Assembly (NCBI RefSeq): GCF_017316305.2
Contig: NZ_CP147250.1
Coordinates: 2,975,001 to 3,039,000 of the forward strand
Reading direction: 5' to 3'
DNA length: 64,000 nt
From: Enterococcus sp. DIV1094
Lineage (GTDB): Bacteria > Bacillota > Bacilli > Lactobacillales > Enterococcaceae
The position numbers and the translations under genes were made by a program. The notes below the pieces were generated by a model, which had not been told where the DNA came from, did not search any database, and saw only the letters and a list, made by a program, of their open reading frames with translations. Positions 1 through 9,244 of the stretch are shown here, piece by piece. Within the stretch, counting starts at the first letter, position 1, and each line of letters opens with the position of its first letter.

Positions 1-1888
1 ATAGCGTACGTGAAAATGCATTGGTCACAAACAATGCTTCTTCCGCTCTGGTAATTCCTACATAAGCTAAGCGGCGCTCCTCTTCCAATTCACTTTCTTC
101 CATCAATGCTCGGGAAAGTGGGAAGACGCCTTCTTCCAATCCAATCAAAAATACCACTGGAAACTCTAGTCCTTTAGCCGCATGTAAAGTCATCAACGTG
201 ACTTGTTTTGTTTCTTCTTCTAAACTATCGATATCTGAAACAAGTGCGAGGTCATTTAAAAAGACGACCAACTTATCTTCTGGTGAGTCGGCATCTTCTA
301 ACCCTTCTTTTTCAAACTGCCTATCAAATTCTTGTGTCACCGTCAAAAACTCTTCCAAGTTTTCGATACGTGCTTGTGATTCTAATGTATTTTGGATTTT
401 TAGATCATCTAAATAGCCACTACGTTCCAAGACTTCTTTTGTTAACTCTGTCACTGTCAGATAAGGAATCATTTCAGTCAACTGATGCATCATTTCACCA
501 AAAGAACCTAATTGTGTCCCTGCTTTTCCACCGATATTCGCTAATTCAACATTTCGAGCTGCTTCTAACAAAGGCCACTCGTGCATCGTTGCGAAGCTAC
601 GGAGTTTTTCCACTGAACCTGGTCCAATCCCCCGTTTTGGTGAATTAACGATCCGCTCAAAGCTTAATGAATCTTGCGGGTTTGCTATCACATTTAAATA
701 CGCCAAAACATCTTTGATTTCTTTACGATCATAGAATTTGTGACCGCCAACCATTTTGTATGGGATGTTGGCTTTCAGTAACGTTTCCTCCATCACACGT
801 GATTGCGCATTCGTCCGATAAAGAATCGCAAAATCGCCATAATTCCGATTGTTCGATCGGATCTCTTCTTGCATTCTTTCGACAATGAAACGTGTTTCAT
901 CTCGCTCATTATCTGCTCGATAGTAAGTGATTTTATTGCCATCTTGGTTTTCTGTCCAAAGGTTTTTCGGTTTACGATTGCGATTGTTTTCAATAACTTG
1001 ATTCGCTGCATTCAAGATCGTTTTCGTTGAACGATAATTTTGTTCCAGCAAGATCACTGCCGCATCTGGATAGTCTTTTTCAAAATCCAAGATATTTTGC
1101 ATATCCGCGCCACGCCAACCATAAATACTTTGATCGGCATCCCCCACTACGCAAAGATTTCTAAAACGGCCAGCTAATTGATTGACCAACGTGTATTGCG
1201 CATGGTTCGTATCTTGATATTCATCCACATGGATATAATGAAATTTATTTTGATAATACGTCAATGAGTCTGGATGCTCATCAAATAAACGGATCGTGTT
1301 CATGATCAAATCATCGAAATCCATGCATTGGTTGTATTGGAGTTCTTTTTGGTATGCCGCATAGCATTTCGCGGCAATTTCTTCATAATAACTGCCCTGC
1401 ATCTTTGCAAAAGCTTCCGGCGACAACAAGCTGTTTTTCGCTTGCGAGATCGTGCCTAAAAGACTTCTCGGATCGTATTTTTTAGGATCGATATTCAATT
1501 CTTTCAAAATCCGTTTCATCAACGATAACTGTTCGGAAGAATCAATGATCGTAAAGTTGCGATTATACCCGATGTAATCGACATCTCTTCTTAAAATGCG
1601 GACGCACATGGAGTGAAAGGTCGAGACCCAAACATCTTCTCCACCAGTTTCTAAAATGGCATTGACCCGTTCCTTCATTTCCTTTGCTGCTTTATTGGTA
1701 AAGGTGATCGCCAAGATATTCCATGGATTCACTTCTTTTTCTTCAATCAAATAAGCAATTCGGTGCGTAAGTACGCGTGTTTTCCCACTACCTGCACCAG
1801 CCATTAATAATAACGGTCCATCCGTATGTAGGACTGCTTCTTGTTGACGAGGATTCATCCCCTTTAGTAAGTTTGCTTTGGATGACAT
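1..1888 (-). CDS. pcrA: ATP-dependent DNA helicase PcrA (UvrD/Rep family), 3' end cut off by the window
   Basis: Superfamily 1 helicase, 3'-5', used in repair and rolling-circle replication. I translated it directly from the minus strand. It starts at ATG 1886-1888, behind the Shine-Dalgarno AGAAAGGATG, and begins [20 protein letters not shown] (Q-motif). Walker [11 protein letters not shown] follows at about residue 34, then the UvrD hallmarks [58 protein letters not shown] and YVGITRAEE. About 629 codons lie in the window. PcrA proteins are usually 720-750 residues, so only the C-terminal tail is missing. No frameshift was seen. Confidence 0.96.
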   Translation of the reverse strand, partial: MSSKANLLKGMNPRQQEAVLHTDGPLLLMAGAGSGKTRVLTHRIAYLIEEKEVNPWNILAITFTNKAAKEMKERVNAILETGGEDVWVSTFHSMCVRILRRDVDYIGYNRNFTIIDSSEQLSLMKRILKELNIDPKKYDPRSLLGTISQAKNSLLSPEAFAKMQGSYYEEIAAKCYAAYQKELQYNQCMDFDDLIMNTIRLFDEHPDSLTYYQNKFHYIHVDEYQDTNHAQYTLVNQLAGRFRNLCVVGDADQSIYGWRGADMQNILDFEKDYPDAAVILLEQNYRSTKTILNAANQVIENNRNRKPKNLWTENQDGNKITYYRADNERDETRFIVERMQEEIRSNNRNYGDFAILYRTNAQSRVMEETLLKANIPYKMVGGHKFYDRKEIKDVLAYLNVIANPQDSLSFERIVNSPKRGIGPGSVEKLRSFATMHEWPLLEAARNVELANIGGKAGTQLGSFGEMMHQLTEMIPYLTVTELTKEVLERSGYLDDLKIQNTLESQARIENLEEFLTVTQEFDRQFEKEGLEDADSPEDKLVVFLNDLALVSDIDSLEEETKQVTLMTLHAAKGLEFPVVFLIGLEEGVFPLSRALMEESELEEERRLAYVGITRAEEALFVTNAFSRTL

Positions 1889-2073
1889 GTACAACATCCT
1901 TTCTATTATCAATCCTTCTAATTATAGCATTATCCGGATAGGCAATAAAGTGAAGTTTCTTCATCTTGACGGAAAACCTTTGCGAACGACTACTTCTGAA
2001 ACACTTTCAATAGTAAAAGTACAATCACTTAACAGTACTAACTTATTAGCACCATGAATCGTTCTCTCCATAC

Positions 2074-2105
2074 AAAAAAACTGAAGCGTTGATGCTCGCC
2101 TCAGT
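2074..2105 (-). terminator. Rho-independent terminator after the small LPxTG-like gene
   Basis: Nine-base arms (2080-2088 and 2097-2105, one mismatch) close an 8-nt loop. A run of seven A on the plus strand reads as U on the minus-strand transcript. It ends the transcript of the gene at 2124-2531. The rest of 1889-2123 shows no gene. Confidence 0.8.
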
Positions 2106-2123
2106 TCTCTTTCTTCTGTCCAT

Positions 2124-2531
2124 TCATTTGTTCATCTTACGATCAATGATATGATAGCTGATGACTGCGGCTACTAGGAAGATACCTACCCAAGAAACAA
2201 ACCACGGTTCAGCTTGTTCATTCGTTTTAGGGAAATAATCGATCGTTTGCGTTTCGACTTTGATTGGAACTTGATTCGTATTTTGAGTATCTGTTCGCAC
2301 AACCGCACTGGTGTCCTTTGTCTGTTCCCGTTGTTCAGAGGAAGACGTCTGATCGGTAGTTGATGTCCGATCATCGGAAGAACTACTTTGTTCCGTAGAT
2401 GGCTTACTTTCAGTCGGTGGATTGCTATCTTCGGTTGGTGGTTTACTCTCATCAGGAGGCTTGCTTTCTTCAGTCGGCGGTCGACTTTCTAAAACACCTA
2501 ATTCTCCTTTTAGTTCTATATTTGTGTCCAT
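2124..2531 (-). CDS. Small LPxTG-like surface protein without signal peptide (copy 1)
   Basis: 135 residues. Seen: an N-terminus MDTNIELKGELGVLE, a Pro/Ser/Glu/Thr-rich stalk with repeated PPTE/PPDE units (about residues 17-60), a sortase-like motif YFPKTNEQ near residue 102, a hydrophobic segment (WVGIFLVAAVISYHII) and a basic tail RKMNK. FPKTN departs from LPxTG. There is no N-terminal signal peptide. The start has a strong Shine-Dalgarno (AGAAAGGTAAGG), and the reading frame upstream holds no ATG, GTG or TTG before a stop. It follows the adhesin gene at 2626 and is probably co-transcribed with it. Its N-terminus resembles the product of 7814-8065 and the mature start of the secreted protein at 8087-8689. 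Inference: a wall- or membrane-anchored partner of the adhesins. Confidence 0.7.
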   Translation of the reverse strand: MDTNIELKGELGVLESRPPTEESKPPDESKPPTEDSNPPTESKPSTEQSSSSDDRTSTTDQTSSSEQREQTKDTSAVVRTDTQNTNQVPIKVETQTIDYFPKTNEQAEPWFVSWVGIFLVAAVISYHIIDRKMNK

Positions 2532-2625
2532 GATATCCCTTACCTTTCTTAAGTCATGGTGGCAAAAGCGACTATCAATTGTTACAAGAAATCTTTTTTC
2601 TAAAAATGACGATTGTCTAACTCAG

Positions 2626-4830
2626 TTATTTTGCCGTTAACTGATAGATAAATGAATAGCTGACATCATGTTTCACATGAAGCCCTCCGACATAATGTCC
2701 TTTGAGATACAAATGGAGCGGATTGTCGAAGAACGGGGGTATTTCTATAGGTGAGGCTTGATTCTCTCCCACAACCAAAGGACCAGAATCTTGATTATCT
2801 GTTGATGCTAAGTGCAAACGTAAATGTTTATCCGAATCAGGTAAAATTTCATTGACCAACGTTACAGGTGAATCTGTGGTATGTTCCACGACTTCAGTTA
2901 CTGTTAGATTAATTGGGAAATTACTATGGCTAATGATTGGTTTAGATAGTTCAATAGTATCAAATTCCCCTTCTTCCCGAACTTTAAATATTTTTTCTAA
3001 AGGAACTTCGATATTTAACGGACTTCTTGGTACCTCTATAACAACTTCATACCATAAGCTTGAACTTGGTAAATGAGCTAATGAGGGGTCTTCTTGCATT
3101 AGTCCAGTGGCTTGGAGGTATACATAATAGGTGCCGGCTTGTAGTTTTTGTTCTTTCCAAACTCCTTCAGTCGCTGAGGATTGAACAGCAACAACCCCAC
3201 TTGTACTTAGCGTAGCACTTTCAACTATCCTTTGAGCGTCTAGTGTTCTGAGTGAACTGCCTGTCCATAATCGTTGCCTACTTAATTTAAAATTATAATT
3301 TATTAATGGACGCTCCACTGGAGAGACTGCGTTTATTGTAATGTTCAAGTTACTGATATCTAAGTCCACCTCTGGTTCTACCTGAATATCATTAATTATA
3401 AAACTTGGTTGGTAGATGATGTCATACGATCCTAAAGTACCATTATCTACATAATACATGTCTACTAGTGCAGTATTACCGAAAAATACCGGTGTAGTAA
3501 GTAAGCGATTTCCACCGTATAGATAGTTTACTTGGTAATCTCCACCGAAATCACTTGCTCTATCCTGCCGAAAAATTCTAAAATATCCCCTGAATCTTGT
3601 AGTTTCCCTCGTTTTAGATCTAAATAGTATATATTTCGGTTTGTTAACCCAAAAATGATAAACATTGCCAATAACCGATTGACTCTCATGTACGACTGTA
3701 GCATCTTGTCCAACCCTTATAGTCATATTAGCATGAGGACTTGCGCTGCTCTGCACAATGTGTGATGAATACGCTGTAGGGTGCAACGTATGAACAAATA
3801 GTCTCGCTTCATCTTTTATATCAACCGTCGCAAGATTGTCGACGTATATTGCACTAGGAGCATGCGTTATTATGGATAACTCAGCATTTCTTTCAAGGAT
3901 TAATACATCTTCATCAAGATTGTTTAAACTTAAAAAAGCGGCTCTAGATGTATTAGTTTCAGTTGATGCTGAATCATCAATTAATGTTGTCGAATTTTCA
4001 GCAACGAGAATTTGTTTATGGATTGTAAATCTCCCAGCATTTCTAAAGGAATTATCTCCTTTAAAAGTAACTTTAGCTGAGTTAATCACTCGTGAATATA
4101 CTGTTCCATAGTAATGAACATTTTCAATAACCACCTCAAGTCTATCGTAATATGAACTAGATTGATATTCGCTATATATTGAGCGAGCTGGATTTCTATC
4201 GTAAATAATTCCGTTATTATCCATTAAAGTATCACTACCGAAATTAATGTTCCTTAATGTTATAGTCAGTCCTGCTGTAGCCGCATTGAATAATGTTCCC
4301 GCTTCTGATGAACTATCATTACTATGCAATAAATAATAACCTTTCCCATCAATTATCAAATTTTTGTAGAAGCTAAAAACAATATTGAGTCCAGTGTAAA
4401 CAATATTTCCAGTTAATTCGATATAATAAGGTCCAGTTCCTGAATCATTTCGGATTATGGATAATGCACTTGTCATTTCAGCTTGAGAACCTACCAAAAA
4501 AGGATCGGACTCCGTCCCAGTTCCTACATAAGCAGTTATCGATTGTTCAGATTCTACATTTAAGCCACTTTCTAACACGGAAGTTTGATTGATTTTATCG
4601 GATAAGCTTTGTTGTTCTGCCCTAGCCATTTTTTCTGGCTCTTCAATTGAATGCGTAGTAGATTCAGTACTGGTATTTTCCGAAGTTTCTGCTATCGCAC
4701 TGTCAGAACTATTTACAGTTATTGGTCCACTGTTTTCAATCCTAGTTGTCAAAGCATAGTGTTGACTCATCGTTGAGCTAGTCAAACATATAATGGAAAT
4801 GAAGATGAGTAATCTTGATAGTTTTTCCAT
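2626..4830 (-). CDS. Secreted pectate-lyase-like adhesin, paralogue A
   Basis: 734 residues. A signal peptide (MEKLSRLLIFISIICLTSST) is followed by an acidic Ser/Thr/Glu linker to about residue 100. A right-handed beta-helix-like domain then starts at GTGTESDPF and runs on with IELTGNIVY, LIIDGKGYYLL and ITLRNINFGSDTLMD, the pattern of 'pectate lyase-like adhesive' domains. An Ig-like middle (FKLSRQRLWTGSSL, about 495-600) and a C-terminal beta-rich domain (IEVPLEKIF to YQLTAK) complete it. It lacks LPxTG and lyase catalytic residues cannot be assigned, so an adhesive role is inferred. The Shine-Dalgarno GAAGGAGG is strong. It is clearly paralogous to the genes at 5407 and 9244, and the most diverged of the three. 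Confidence 0.8.
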   Translation of the reverse strand: MEKLSRLLIFISIICLTSSTMSQHYALTTRIENSGPITVNSSDSAIAETSENTSTESTTHSIEEPEKMARAEQQSLSDKINQTSVLESGLNVESEQSITAYVGTGTESDPFLVGSQAEMTSALSIIRNDSGTGPYYIELTGNIVYTGLNIVFSFYKNLIIDGKGYYLLHSNDSSSEAGTLFNAATAGLTITLRNINFGSDTLMDNNGIIYDRNPARSIYSEYQSSSYYDRLEVVIENVHYYGTVYSRVINSAKVTFKGDNSFRNAGRFTIHKQILVAENSTTLIDDSASTETNTSRAAFLSLNNLDEDVLILERNAELSIITHAPSAIYVDNLATVDIKDEARLFVHTLHPTAYSSHIVQSSASPHANMTIRVGQDATVVHESQSVIGNVYHFWVNKPKYILFRSKTRETTRFRGYFRIFRQDRASDFGGDYQVNYLYGGNRLLTTPVFFGNTALVDMYYVDNGTLGSYDIIYQPSFIINDIQVEPEVDLDISNLNITINAVSPVERPLINYNFKLSRQRLWTGSSLRTLDAQRIVESATLSTSGVVAVQSSATEGVWKEQKLQAGTYYVYLQATGLMQEDPSLAHLPSSSLWYEVVIEVPRSPLNIEVPLEKIFKVREEGEFDTIELSKPIISHSNFPINLTVTEVVEHTTDSPVTLVNEILPDSDKHLRLHLASTDNQDSGPLVVGENQASPIEIPPFFDNPLHLYLKGHYVGGLHVKHDVSYSFIYQLTAK

Positions 4831-5333
4831 GATAGCCTCCTTCTCTTTTTATAGTGTTCTTGCTTACCCACATTTCTTTAAATTAGCTATACATTTTTGA
4901 TCATTTGTATCACTTTATTTTCTCCATCTAGGGTTATTTCTTTATTTGACTAATAATTCGTTTTTTGACCTCGCTCCTTTGTTACAACATTAAATTAAGA
5001 TTAGATTAAGATTACAAAAAAAGAATACTATATCCTTTTCTTTTTAGTCAAAACATACTATAGCCCCACTCTTACATAACGATTTTTATATAAAAAAATC
5101 TTATTAGAGAAACTTCTTAAAAATGAATAAAAATAGATTAACAGTCTATCCAATTCTATTAAATCGCCATTTTATCCACATAAAATATATTTTTTATTAT
5201 TTTTCTCTTAACAAATAATAACAAATAATTTTTTAGTATCATCTATGATACTCTTGCTTAAAATCGACAACTAAGCACTCATACATGTGTATTCTCAAGA
5301 TTAGAATATAATTAAAGAAACTGAAATTTGCAC
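4831..5333. other. AT-rich intergenic stretch, no gene seen
   Basis: About 500 bp between adhesins A and B, far more AT-rich than its surroundings, with short A and T runs and a small repeat (AACAAATAATAACAAATAAT near 5213). I see no ORF with a ribosome site on either strand and no RNA gene. The promoter of adhesin A should lie here, but no clear -35/-10 pair stands out. Confidence 0.6.
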
Positions 5334-5370
5334 AAAAAAAGCAACCATCATCAAGTTGATTTTGGTTGCT
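5334..5370 (-). terminator. Rho-independent terminator after adhesin B
   Basis: Perfect 8-bp arms AGCAACCA / TGGTTGCT (5340-5347 and 5363-5370) with a 15-nt loop, followed on the minus strand by seven U. It ends the transcript of 5407-7575. Confidence 0.9.
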
Positions 5371-5406
5371 TAGAAATGAAAAACGATTTATTTTCATCTG
5401 AATAGT

Positions 5407-7575
5407 CTATTGTACCGTCAACAGATACGTAAATAGAAAGCTTGGGTGATGTTTGTTAAAAATCGGTCCTGAGAACTCTCCACTTAAATAAAGATCATAG
5501 GAGGTTTCCCAAAAAGGGAGAATGCCAATTGCGTCGATTTCATTTTCACCAACGAGCATTGGACCAATAGATTGTCCATCAGTTTTCGACAAATTGAGTA
5601 TCAATTCATTTTCGCCGTTCACAGATAGCTGATCGACTAGAGATATCGTTGCTTCATCCGATTGATCGGTTACTTCTGTGACCGTGAAATCAATTGGGAA
5701 ATTGCTCTGGCTAACGATTGGTTCAGCCGAATCATTGGCACTGAATGCCCCTGCTTCTTTTGTTCCAAATATCAACTCCAAAGGAACTTCCACACTGATT
5801 GGACTTTTTGGTACGACGATTTCTGCTTCAAACCACATGCTCTCCGTCGTGTACACTTGTACGTCGGGGTCATAACTGATGGCTCCAGTCAGTTTCACAT
5901 ACACATAATAGGTGCCTGCCTGTAGTTCTTCATTTGTCCAGACTTGTTCAGTGGATGTATTGACTGCAATTACCCCATTTGTCGCAAGTGTCGCATTTTC
6001 GATAGCTGTTTGCGCTTGTGCATCTGTGATAGCTGCTCCGGTCCATAAACTCTCTTCGCTTAACTTATACTCGACCGTAGTCACTGTCCGTGTAGGCGGA
6101 TCAAAGCTATTGATTGTTGTCGTCAGTTCACTTTGATTCACGGCTACATCAGGTACATTGCTCCAATCAGTCACTTCGATTCTTTTTTGATAGATTGCTT
6201 CCATTAATTGAGGATTGCTGAAGTAGCTGTTGTTCAATGTGCTGGACGATGGGCCAGCTACTTCTTTTTCCTGCAATTGGCTACTTGCATTTAAATAGCT
6301 GAAGCGATAGTCCCCAGTTACACCGGTAGTGCTGTCCTGTCGATTAAATGTCATTGCAGTTGAGAACAACCCTGCGCCAGCACTACCTGCGTTTTTAAAG
6401 CGAATGTAATCAGGTGCGTTCACATTGAAAGTCACTGTATTTCCTGAATTAAATGTTGCCGTATTCACAAAAGAAACTTGAGCCTCGCTCCCAACTGTGA
6501 AGATCACTGGGACAATATTAGAAAAATACATCGAATTTGCCCCTACCTGTGTATAGTAAAGTCTCGCACTGTCTGAAATTGTAAAGTCCACACCATTAGA
6601 ATCATACGTAAAATATGGTTTAGTCGAAATAATCTCTACTTCCGCATTTTCTTCAATCGTAATTCGTAAACGCCCATCTGTTGGACTGCCACCTCCAAAA
6701 GCATAAAATAATCCTGTGGCTTCGGTTGTCTGATGATCAATCGTGGTTTTCGACTCTTCTGCAAAAATGACATTATACCCTTCTAAAAATTCTTGGCTAT
6801 TTGTTCCCGCTCTACCAACAAATGTATTCTCCCCTTGAAAGGTAAAAGTTGATTGTTGATTCCAGGAGATGAAAGGCTGTGCGCCTGTTTGGGCATAGTA
6901 ATTGACATTTTCTAATATAGCATGAAAAGTAGTCGCATCATTAATAGCCCCAATGATCCCGTAATAGGTGCTGTTCGCATAAATTTGGTTGTTCGCATCC
7001 ATGAGTGTATCACTACCGAAATTGATATTTCTTAAAGTGACTGTCACACCAGAGGTTTTAGCACGAAAGCCAGTATCTAGCGCTGAGGTGCTTGAACTAT
7101 TAGAATACAACATATAAAAGCCTTGACCATCAATAACAACATCTTTGTCGATACTAAATGAATTAGTGTCCTGATAAACGATATTCGCTGTCAGTGAGAT
7201 GTAATAGGGGCCAAGAGTGGCTGTATTGGTAATGGTTTGTAACACGGTGATCAACTCTGTTGCTGAACCAGTGGTAAATGGATCAGCAGATGTTCCAGTA
7301 CCGCTATAAGGCGAGACTGGCTCTGCTGTAGTTATTAATTCTTCAGACTGTACGACTGGATCGTCACTTTCTTCTGGTCTGTTAACTTCTTCAACCACAT
7401 CCTCCGTATTTTCCTGATCCTCATTTAATCTATCATCGGTCAAAAAGTCTTCTGTGATTGCTTCTACATCGGAAGACTCCAACTGGGTTTCGACATCTGC
7501 ATAGATTAAGTGATACGGAAAGAGATGGCTCCATATAAAAATAGAAAGCAACAGAATGTTTACTATTTTTTTCAT
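5407..7575 (-). CDS. Secreted pectate-lyase-like adhesin, paralogue B
   Basis: 722 residues. Signal peptide (MKKIVNILLLSIFIWSHLFP), acidic linker (about 26-90), then the beta-helix domain from GTGTSADPF with ISLTANIVYQ, VVIDGQGFYMLY and VTLRNINFGSDTLMDANNQI. The Ig-like segment YKLSEESLWTGAAI lies near residue 505. The C-terminal domain runs from ISVEVPLELIFG through SQSNFPIDFTVTEVTD to FTYLLTVQ. It is closest to the product of 9244-11457. There is no LPxTG or transmembrane anchor, so it is either released or held non-covalently. It has a strong Shine-Dalgarno (AAGGAGG), and terminators on both sides make it a single-gene unit. Confidence 0.82.
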   Translation of the reverse strand: MKKIVNILLLSIFIWSHLFPYHLIYADVETQLESSDVEAITEDFLTDDRLNEDQENTEDVVEEVNRPEESDDPVVQSEELITTAEPVSPYSGTGTSADPFTTGSATELITVLQTITNTATLGPYYISLTANIVYQDTNSFSIDKDVVIDGQGFYMLYSNSSSTSALDTGFRAKTSGVTVTLRNINFGSDTLMDANNQIYANSTYYGIIGAINDATTFHAILENVNYYAQTGAQPFISWNQQSTFTFQGENTFVGRAGTNSQEFLEGYNVIFAEESKTTIDHQTTEATGLFYAFGGGSPTDGRLRITIEENAEVEIISTKPYFTYDSNGVDFTISDSARLYYTQVGANSMYFSNIVPVIFTVGSEAQVSFVNTATFNSGNTVTFNVNAPDYIRFKNAGSAGAGLFSTAMTFNRQDSTTGVTGDYRFSYLNASSQLQEKEVAGPSSSTLNNSYFSNPQLMEAIYQKRIEVTDWSNVPDVAVNQSELTTTINSFDPPTRTVTTVEYKLSEESLWTGAAITDAQAQTAIENATLATNGVIAVNTSTEQVWTNEELQAGTYYVYVKLTGAISYDPDVQVYTTESMWFEAEIVVPKSPISVEVPLELIFGTKEAGAFSANDSAEPIVSQSNFPIDFTVTEVTDQSDEATISLVDQLSVNGENELILNLSKTDGQSIGPMLVGENEIDAIGILPFWETSYDLYLSGEFSGPIFNKHHPSFLFTYLLTVQ

Positions 7576-7702
7576 AACGTCCTCCTTTTTGAGGCTAGGC
7601 TAAAAAACTTCACACTATTTTTTCAATATTTCAAAAAAACAGTAAGGAAGATTTTGTAAAAATAGCATGGAAAATCAACGAAATTATGAGATAATCATTT
7701 AG

Positions 7703-7741
7703 AAAAAAGAATCAACCTAAGCCTAGGCTTAAATTGATTCT
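7703..7741 (-). terminator. Rho-independent terminator of the four-gene surface operon
   Basis: Sixteen-base arms (7708-7723 and 7726-7741, two mismatched positions) with a 2-nt gap, followed on the minus strand by a U run. It lies downstream of 7814-8065, and so ends the operon 11457-7814 before adhesin B begins. Confidence 0.88.
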
Positions 7742-7813
7742 TTCTCTTGTCCCTCTACCACAAAATGTGTCAGAAACGAGCGGAATAGATAGCCATCATG
7801 GATTTTTTCTATC

Positions 7814-8065
7814 TCAATTTATTAGCTTATGGTCTTTCAGGTTGCGACTGATCGCCCATATACAACATACAAGTAGAATAAGCACGAATCCTAAAAGCGA
7901 GAGATACATTCCAGTTTGATCATTTGTTTTTGGTAAAGGGTTAACCACCTTCACTTCGGAACGAATCGTTGAATTTGTTTCAGGTGAAGGTGTTTCTTCT
8001 TTTGGTGTTGGCGCTTGCTCTGTCACACCTAACATCCCGTTCAATTCAATCGTTGTTGTACTCAT
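7814..8065 (-). CDS. Small LPxTG-like surface protein without signal peptide (copy 2)
   Basis: 83 residues. N-terminus MSTTTIELNGMLGVTEQ, a Pro/Thr/Glu stalk, sortase-like motif NPLPKTNDQ (about residue 46), a hydrophobic segment MYLSLLGFVLILLVCCIWAI and a tail containing RNLKDHK. LPKTN fits LPxT, with N in place of G. No signal peptide can exist: an in-frame TAA stands 18 nt before the ATG, and the Shine-Dalgarno AGAAGGG supports this start. It is the last gene of the operon, 21 nt after the secreted protein gene. It is a homologue of 2124-2531 with a shorter stalk. Inferred topology: N-terminus outside, inserted through its C-terminal hydrophobic segment. Confidence 0.72.
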   Translation of the reverse strand: MSTTTIELNGMLGVTEQAPTPKEETPSPETNSTIRSEVKVVNPLPKTNDQTGMYLSLLGFVLILLVCCIWAISRNLKDHKLIN

Positions 8066-8086
8066 GTTATCCCTTCTATCTTAAGT

Positions 8087-8689
8087 TTAAAATGGTACTG
8101 CGTCTAATTGAAGTGTCAGTGTGAATGCTGGATTTGTTCGAGCAATACTAGTTCCTGATACAGTCCCTTCGTACTTGAATGTCGTAGACTTACTGTCTGT
8201 TCCACTGCCATCTTCTGTCAAGTTCCCTTCACTATTTGCTAAAGTAAAGAGTTCAACTGGTGACCCAAAGGCCTCAACATTCCCACTATTAATAAGTGAC
8301 TGAGTTATCGCACTCCCACCAAGGCTTGAAACAAAGTTCAAACTATCAATGACACTAATGTTAGATGTATCTGTTTGAGTAAAGCTCTGAATAGATACTT
8401 TTACCGGGCGACCTGAATTATTCTCAATGTTATATGTTGGTGAATCAATGGTAGTTGTTCCGGAAAGATTATAGAAAATCGTTGCTGTATCTAAAGTAAC
8501 GTTGATCCAATTCGTATTACCTTCCTCAATTTCTTCTTCAGGATCTGTATTGTCTAATCCAAGTGAGCCATTGATCGTAATGTCGGCCGTTGGTTCTCCA
8601 ATAACATCAGTCGCTAAGATCGTTGCTGGTGCTAACGCTCCTAAGCTTGTTCCTACTACTAATAAACTAGATAATAATTTCTTCTTCAT
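8087..8689 (-). CDS. Small secreted beta-rich surface protein
   Basis: 200 residues with a classical signal peptide (MKKKLLSSLLVVGTSLGALAP, cleavage near ATILAT). The mature part begins DITINGSLGLDN and continues INVTLDTATIFYN, SPTYNIENNSGRPVKVSIQ and a terminal strand FTLTLQLDAVPF. The pattern is a secreted immunoglobulin-like or WxL-like sandwich, but I find no true WxL motif, so I do not name the family. It has the same order of elements as the C-terminal domains of the three adhesins. Gene order (adhesin, membrane protein, this protein, LPxTG-like protein) suggests one surface assembly, with this as a possible subunit. Confidence 0.7.
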   Translation of the reverse strand: MKKKLLSSLLVVGTSLGALAPATILATDVIGEPTADITINGSLGLDNTDPEEEIEEGNTNWINVTLDTATIFYNLSGTTTIDSPTYNIENNSGRPVKVSIQSFTQTDTSNISVIDSLNFVSSLGGSAITQSLINSGNVEAFGSPVELFTLANSEGNLTEDGSGTDSKSTTFKYEGTVSGTSIARTNPAFTLTLQLDAVPF

Positions 8690-8719
8690 TTTGATATTCC
8701 CCTATCTATTTTTTTATTT

Positions 8720-9244
8720 TTATTCGATGACTAATGTCACTCCAGCTGCTACTTGTCCTTTTTTCTGGTTTGTATCTGGATCATACAAACTAAACATTGC
8801 TACAGATGGATGCTCTCCTTTCTCTAGTGACTGTTCAAGCGTCACTTCTTTTATTTCATACCCTGGCTGAATAGCTCCAGATGTATAAACAAGTTCATCA
8901 TTGCTCTTTTTCCGTATTTCCACATTGATTGGGTGGCCATTTTCGAGTGGATTTTTGATCATCAATTCACCTTGAAGGGTTCGGTGATTAAACGTTGCCT
9001 CCGGTGAAATCATTAGATTGAATTTGCTTCTGTCAGCAGCTGTTTGGGCTAATTCCGCTAACTCGTCTTCTGAGATTCGTTGTGCATCTTTCCCGTCTGG
9101 CAAAAATTCGCCACTGACGAGCGTGACCGGCTCAGGTTTTTCTGGAAAGAAATGTTGATAGGCTAGCCAACCGACTATCAGTAATAAAAGTAGTACGAGT
9201 ATGATGATTATTTGTTTCTTTCGTTTATCCGATGCGTTTTCCAT
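8720..9244 (-). CDS. Membrane-anchored extracellular beta-domain protein
   Basis: 174 residues. A short basic N-terminus (DKRKKQ) is followed by one transmembrane segment (about 11-29, IIIILVLLLLLIVGWLAY) and then an extracellular domain. That domain has the motifs LQGELMIKNPLENGHPINVE, ELVYTSGAIQPGYEI, LEKGEHPSVAMFSLYDPDT and a last strand VAAGVTLVIE. This layout recurs in uncharacterised Firmicutes proteins next to surface-protein genes, but I know no assigned function. Its ATG overlaps the stop of the upstream adhesin by one base (TAATG), so translation is coupled. Possibly a membrane receptor or chaperone for the adhesin (inference). Confidence 0.7.
   Translation of the reverse strand: MENASDKRKKQIIIILVLLLLLIVGWLAYQHFFPEKPEPVTLVSGEFLPDGKDAQRISEDELAELAQTAADRSKFNLMISPEATFNHRTLQGELMIKNPLENGHPINVEIRKKSNDELVYTSGAIQPGYEIKEVTLEQSLEKGEHPSVAMFSLYDPDTNQKKGQVAAGVTLVIE

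Noticed and set aside
5100..5260. AT-rich stretch as a plasmid-type origin or iterons
   Set aside because: Short A/T repeats only, with no regular iteron spacing and no replication gene nearby.
8087..8689. True WxL-domain wall-binding protein
   Set aside because: Signal peptide and beta pattern fit, but no WxL motif is present and the end differs, so the family is left open.
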